NCBI GenBank assembly: GCA_944548615.1
Contig: OX155952.1
Coordinates: forward strand, 41,984,182 to 42,048,181
Source: Micropterix aruncella
Lineage: Eukaryota > Arthropoda > Insecta > Lepidoptera > Micropterigidae
Direction: 5' to 3'
DNA: 64,000 nt
Below are positions 63,933 to 64,000 of this stretch, one piece after another. A program made the translations under genes and the position numbers. The stretch's first letter is position 1. Each line of letters opens with the position of its first letter. The notes beneath the pieces were generated by a model. The model saw only the letters and a program-made list of their open reading frames with translations. It did not search any database and had not been told where the DNA came from.

Positions 63933-64000
63933 AAATCTTGACAATCGACAAAACACGTGGAATAGTTTGAAATGCAAAATTTTCTCCTTATGGGCAGCGA

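Overview
The window looks like a repeat-rich, AT-rich insect chromosome segment, most probably from a moth or butterfly (Lepidoptera). Four kinds of evidence support this: interstitial CCTAA (insect telomere-type) repeats, many CR1/Jockey/RTE-type LINE 3' fragments with short A-rich hexamer tails, hAT and mariner remnants, and one spliced host gene of the insect Rolling stone family. The species assignment is an inference; no rRNA or barcode gene is present.

Layout. 1-17.6 kb: host DNA packed with decayed transposons (LINE reverse-transcriptase C-terminal fragments, three mariner-type remnants in the whole window, a complete non-autonomous hAT element with 8-bp target duplication at 8.66-9.38 kb), long (TA)n microsatellites and a CpG-dense patch at 10.43-10.76 kb. 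17.7-19.65 kb: a gag-only LINE-like unit with an intact 517-residue Jockey-type Gag and a 3' region of three stem-loops that are also found, with compensatory changes, at 3.0 kb. 19.7-22.9 kb: a broken locus with YqaJ-type and PIN/XPG-like nuclease fragments and an inverted partial copy. 24.4-25.05 kb and 62.7-63.3 kb: two solo LTRs of one family. 26-29.9 kb: LINE fragments. 29.94-35.23 kb: a full-length, apparently intact RNase H-bearing LINE (LOA/I type) with a 14-bp target duplication and a TGATG stop/start overlap. 35.4-42.1 kb: more LINE and mariner remnants and a G-rich low-complexity tract. 42.27-46.98 kb: a complete Ty3/Gypsy (mag-like) LTR element with two 185-bp LTRs that read as identical, a tRNA-Ser primer site and a single frameshift before the integrase core. 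48.0-52.7 kb: an R1-clade LINE with two frameshifts and no ATG for its ORF1.

52.8-63.93 kb: the only convincing host gene, a four-exon rolling stone homologue on the plus strand (308 codons). All three introns have consensus GT-AG ends in matching phase. Its introns carry nested transposons, including a TIR element of 1484 bp with 4-bp target duplications (58.99-60.47 kb), a badly decayed LINE (54.8-57.3 kb) and one solo LTR.

The genes do not form a pathway. The window is one host gene embedded in, and invaded by, at least four recent insertions (LOA-type LINE, Gypsy element, R1-type LINE, hAT element) on top of older layers.
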